From: Lutispora sp003527145
GTDB lineage: Bacteria; Bacillota; Clostridia; Lutisporales; Lutisporaceae
Assembly: GCA_029983695.1 (NCBI GenBank)
Contig: JASBZB010000008.1
Span: forward strand, 62,001 to 126,000
Direction: 5' to 3'
DNA length: 64,000 nucleotides
Shown: in pieces, positions 61,375-64,000 of the stretch
Layout: the number at the start of each line of letters is the position of its first letter
Position numbering within the stretch: position 1 is the stretch's first letter
Notes under the pieces: model-generated
Databases searched by the model: none
What the model saw: only the letters and a program-made list of their open reading frames with translations
What the model was told of the DNA's origin: nothing
Translations under genes and position numbers: made by a program

Positions 61375-63423
61375 ATGAAAGCAAATTTAGAAAAATTGAA
61401 TGATGAGCAACTGGAAGCTGTCAGGCATTATAAAGGTCCTTGCCTGGTAATAGCAGGCCCCGGAACGGGAAAGACCACTGTGATAACTCATAGGGTGATG
61501 TATTTGGTCAAACATCATAGAGTTGGGCCTGGGAAAATACTTGTAGTGACATTTACAAAGGCGGCTGCTAAAGAGATGGAAGAAAGGTTCTGCAAGCTCC
61601 CGGGATATTCAAAAGAATATAATGCTGTAACATTCGGTACTTTTCACTCCATATTTTTTAGAATATTGAGGAAATATGAAGATTATAGGCTGGAAGATAT
61701 CCTGGATGAAAAAGAGAGATATATGATAATAAAATCAATAATAAAAAGCTCAGGTTATAGCTTTTTCGAGGATGAGCAGGTTATAGAAGCCATAATAAGC
61801 GAAATGTCATATATTCAGAATGCTCTCATGGACCTTGATGATTATAAGCCTGATTCAATAGATAGGAATGCATTTAAAAGCATTGCAGAACAGTATGAAA
61901 ACTATAAGCATAATAACAGAAAATATGATTATGACGATATGCTAACACATTGTTACCATATACTTGTCAATAACCCGCATGTGTTAAAAAGCGTTAGGGA
62001 AAAATTCGGTTATATACTTATTGATGAGTTTCAAGATATAAATAAAGTACAATTTGAAACTATGAAGATTATTGCGTCGCCATTAAACAATATCTTTATT
62101 GTAGGTGACGATGACCAATCTATATATAGGTTTAGAGGGGCAGACCCAGGGATAATGTTTGAATTTTCCAATGCATATAAAGCTTCTGCCAAAATAACGT
62201 TGAAGTATAATTACAGAAGCAGCAAGGCTATAATAAATTCTGCCATGTCCTTAATAAATAATAATAGAAATAGATATCAGAAAAGCTTTAAGACTACAAA
62301 AGATATGGGCATGTACCCTTCGGTGGTAAGAGTTGAAGATTTTGAGGAAGAAGCTAAGATAATTAGAGAAAAGATAGCAAGCCGAGTAAAGAAGGGCGGA
62401 AATTATTCGGAATTTGCGGTCATATACAGGACCAACCTCCAGTCAAGGGCCCTAATTGATGCCTTTATTGCAGGTAATATACCCTTTATATCTTATGATG
62501 GGGTGGCGTCAGTATATAATCACTGGATATTTATGGACATATTGTGTTATTTTAAAGCTGCGTTAGGTATAGAAAAAAATAATAGCATATTAAGGATAAT
62601 AAACAAACCAAATCGTTACATAGCCAGAACAGTTATAGAGAATGCTTTAAATAAAGATGGAGATCTTATAGATAATATTATCAAATCAGGTGCTTTAAAC
62701 GACCTTCAGATAAGAAAGCTGTATGAATTGAAAGATAGCTTATTAAGAATTAAAGATATGCCTCCGGGTAAAGCAGTCAGATATATAAGAAGCTTTGCAG
62801 GATATGAAGAATATATAAGGGATTACGCATATGTGAAATCTATAGAATTAAAATTGTTCAAGGAAATATTAGAAGAAATAAACAGTTCAGCAGAGAGCTT
62901 CACCAATATATTGGATTATATCGAGCATATAAGAAAAATTGCGGAGTCAGTTCGCAATAAATATAGAGATACTAAAAAAAGTGACAGCGTAGCTTTAATG
63001 ACTATGCATAAAGCTAAGGGATTAGAATTTGATCAGGTTTTCATATCAGGAGCAGTAGACGGTATAGTGCCGTATTATAGAGATGATGCTATATTATCAG
63101 CTGACCTGGAAGATGAGAGAAGACTGTTTTATGTCGCTATGACAAGGGCGAGAAACGAACTATGGATAGTTGTTCCTAAGCACAGATTTTCTCAGAAAAC
63201 TTCAGCCTCCAGATTTATAGAAGAGATAGATGCATGGCTAAAAGATTATAAATGCAATATTAAATCCGGTGATATAATACATCATAAACATTTTGGTGAT
63301 GGTACTGTTAAGGAAATCAGTGAGACGTCGGAAGGATGCAGAATTATAGCGGACTTCAACGGTACGATCAAGAAATTAAGCCTTGATGTTTTGATAAAAA
63401 ACAAGATAATCAGATTGAATTAG
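61375..63423 (+). CDS. UvrD/PcrA-family DNA helicase
   Basis: Superfamily 1A helicase: Q-motif 'LNDEQLEAVRHYKGPCLVIAGPGTGKTTVITHR' in parts with Walker A, 'TFTKAAAKEM', Walker B 'LIDEFQDIN', 'GDDDQSIYRFRGAD', 'LKYNYRSS', 'MTMHKAKGLEFDQVFI', 'FYVAMTRARNEL'. The C-terminus has a PcrA-like Tudor domain ('SGDIIHHKHFGDGTVKEI'), used to contact RNA polymerase. 682 residues, slightly short for PcrA. ATG 61375 after AAGGTG. Repair helicase; I leave the symbol empty because a second paralogue could be the true PcrA. Confidence 0.93.
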   Translation: MKANLEKLNDEQLEAVRHYKGPCLVIAGPGTGKTTVITHRVMYLVKHHRVGPGKILVVTFTKAAAKEMEERFCKLPGYSKEYNAVTFGTFHSIFFRILRKYEDYRLEDILDEKERYMIIKSIIKSSGYSFFEDEQVIEAIISEMSYIQNALMDLDDYKPDSIDRNAFKSIAEQYENYKHNNRKYDYDDMLTHCYHILVNNPHVLKSVREKFGYILIDEFQDINKVQFETMKIIASPLNNIFIVGDDDQSIYRFRGADPGIMFEFSNAYKASAKITLKYNYRSSKAIINSAMSLINNNRNRYQKSFKTTKDMGMYPSVVRVEDFEEEAKIIREKIASRVKKGGNYSEFAVIYRTNLQSRALIDAFIAGNIPFISYDGVASVYNHWIFMDILCYFKAALGIEKNNSILRIINKPNRYIARTVIENALNKDGDLIDNIIKSGALNDLQIRKLYELKDSLLRIKDMPPGKAVRYIRSFAGYEEYIRDYAYVKSIELKLFKEILEEINSSAESFTNILDYIEHIRKIAESVRNKYRDTKKSDSVALMTMHKAKGLEFDQVFISGAVDGIVPYYRDDAILSADLEDERRLFYVAMTRARNELWIVVPKHRFSQKTSASRFIEEIDAWLKDYKCNIKSGDIIHHKHFGDGTVKEISETSEGCRIIADFNGTIKKLSLDVLIKNKIIRLN

Positions 63424-63454
63424 AATTTCAAGCATTATTTTTGAGGTGAAAAAT

Positions 63455-63709
63455 ATGAGATACATTAAAGTAATAAGAATATCCGGCAGCTATTTTGCCA
63501 GGGAGTTTGAGAAAAGTGAGAAATCCAGAAAGGCCGTAAAAAAAAGAGAGGTGGATGAGAAAACAGTTGCAGAACAATTTCTAAAAGGTGACGCAACTGT
63601 AAGAGTGATCTTTGAGGATAACGACAGGAAGCCTATTGACTTGTCTTATGAAAGCGATGAAGATAAAATTAAGCGCTATTTAGGGCCTAAGTTTTTGGAG
63701 AATTATTAA
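63455..63709 (+). CDS. Hypothetical 84-residue protein
   Basis: ATG 63455 is five bases after TGAGGTGAA. The product is charged: 'YIKVIRISGSYFAREFEKSEKSRKAVKKREVDEKTVAEQFLKG', then a beta-rich 'DATVRVIFEDNDRKPIDLSYE' and 'YLGPKFLENY' end (each quoted in part). No signal or membrane segment. Family not recognised; it follows the helicase by 31 bp and is likely co-transcribed. Confidence 0.6.
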   Translation: MRYIKVIRISGSYFAREFEKSEKSRKAVKKREVDEKTVAEQFLKGDATVRVIFEDNDRKPIDLSYESDEDKIKRYLGPKFLENY

Positions 63710-63819
63710 ATAGGGAACTGGGAACACGGTTCCACATGGATTACCACGCAGGGTATTTATATCTGGATAAATGTTGATATGTATAGTAATATTTATGTAG
63801 GTATTAATCTGTTTTCATA

Positions 63820-63926
63820 ACTGATAAAATAGTGCAAGCTTACAAAGTCTTAGTTTGGGAGCATAAGGCGAATTGCTCCAAAGGAGCAAGAGAAGATGCC
63901 CTGGGGCATTTGGAATCGTTATCAGT
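63820..63926 (+). ncRNA. Candidate structured RNA (possible riboswitch) before the mtnP-like gene
   Basis: ACTGATAA (63820-63827) pairs with TTATCAGT (63919-63926), enclosing a hairpin ATGCC-CTGG-GGCAT (63896-63909). GCTCC (63875-63879) can pair either with GGAGC upstream (63858-63862) or with GGAGC downstream (63883-63887), a switch-like arrangement. I cannot match it to a known riboswitch class. Confidence 0.4.
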
Positions 63927-63961
63927 CATGACAATAGAGTTGATAAAGAGGAGGAATTTTT

Positions 63962-64000
63962 GTGGAACATAAAGCTGATATAGGAGTATTCGGGGGCTCC
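63962..64000 (+). CDS. mtnP: Start of a purine-nucleoside / methylthioadenosine phosphorylase gene (cut by the window)
   Basis: GTG after AGGAGG starts EHKADIGVFGGS, the typical N-terminus of MTA phosphorylases (IGVFGGSGFY). Only 13 codons are visible. MTAP and related purine phosphorylases share this loop, so the exact enzyme is not fixed. Confidence 0.6.
   Translation, partial: MEHKADIGVFGGS

Noticed and set aside
63715..63740. Possible terminator after the last hypothetical gene (GGAAC..GTTCC)
   Set aside because: Stem is short with a tight loop and no T-run follows.

Overview
The window looks like a chromosomal segment of an anaerobic, spore-forming, low-G+C Firmicute of the class Clostridia. 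The evidence is AT-rich DNA, strong GGAGG ribosome sites with many TTG/GTG starts, a putative sporulation gene (ytxC) beside thrS, T-box and L-box leaders, ferredoxin-dependent indolepyruvate oxidoreductase (IorAB) with a phosphotransbutyrylase, and a LysR/DUF3343 pair of the selenium-metabolism type. No species can be named from this alone. No complete insertion sequence and no CRISPR array were seen.

Layout. 1-2.83 kb is the right end of an integrated element: a DUF3102-like coiled-coil protein, a 43-residue ORF and a large serine recombinase. The recombinase gene ends about 20 bp before a truncated polysaccharide deacetylase gene, broken exactly at its RPPFG motif. 3.2-6.7 kb holds a small unknown, a Mur-ligase-like protein with a lost P-loop, a double OB-fold SSB-like protein and a YitT-type membrane protein. 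6.7-11.8 kb (minus strand) is a complete lysine/diaminopimelate operon asd-dapA-dapB-dapH-lysC behind a promoter, a lysine riboswitch and a terminator. 11.9-18 kb has a membrane-anchored unknown, a methyltransferase, hslO, a five-tRNA operon (Val-Asp-Phe-Gly-Cys), a DUF6873 protein, ytxC and a DUF445 protein. 18-20.2 kb is a T-box-controlled thrS.

20.4-30.3 kb is a transport and sensing block: a family-5 solute-binding protein, a DUF6305-like secreted protein, a histidine kinase and response regulator, then a DUF3798 lipoprotein with one double ATPase and two RbsC-like permeases. 30.3-38.4 kb is housekeeping: infC (non-ATG start)-rpmI-rplT, a KtrAB potassium uptake pair, a SpoU-type RNA methyltransferase and T-box-controlled pheST.

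38.5-46.8 kb is the most unusual part: seven tightly packed genes in which an Opp/Dpp-type importer (two intact ATPases and two permeases, no adjacent binding protein) is joined to a MacAB-like module. Its second permease carries an extra transmembrane helix and an extracellular M28-peptidase-like domain whose metal ligands appear lost. The MacB-like ATPase subunit has lost its Walker A, Q-loop, signature, Walker B and switch residues. This is the best candidate for an undescribed system.

46.9-64 kb is zapA, a U32 protein, a two-component system, mutS2 with a DUF523 gene, a divergent LysR / DUF3343-LCP pair, a LUD protein, ptb-iorA-iorB (2-oxoacid oxidation with acyl-phosphate formation), a UvrD/PcrA helicase, a small unknown, a candidate structured RNA and the first 13 codons of an mtnP-like gene cut by the window edge.
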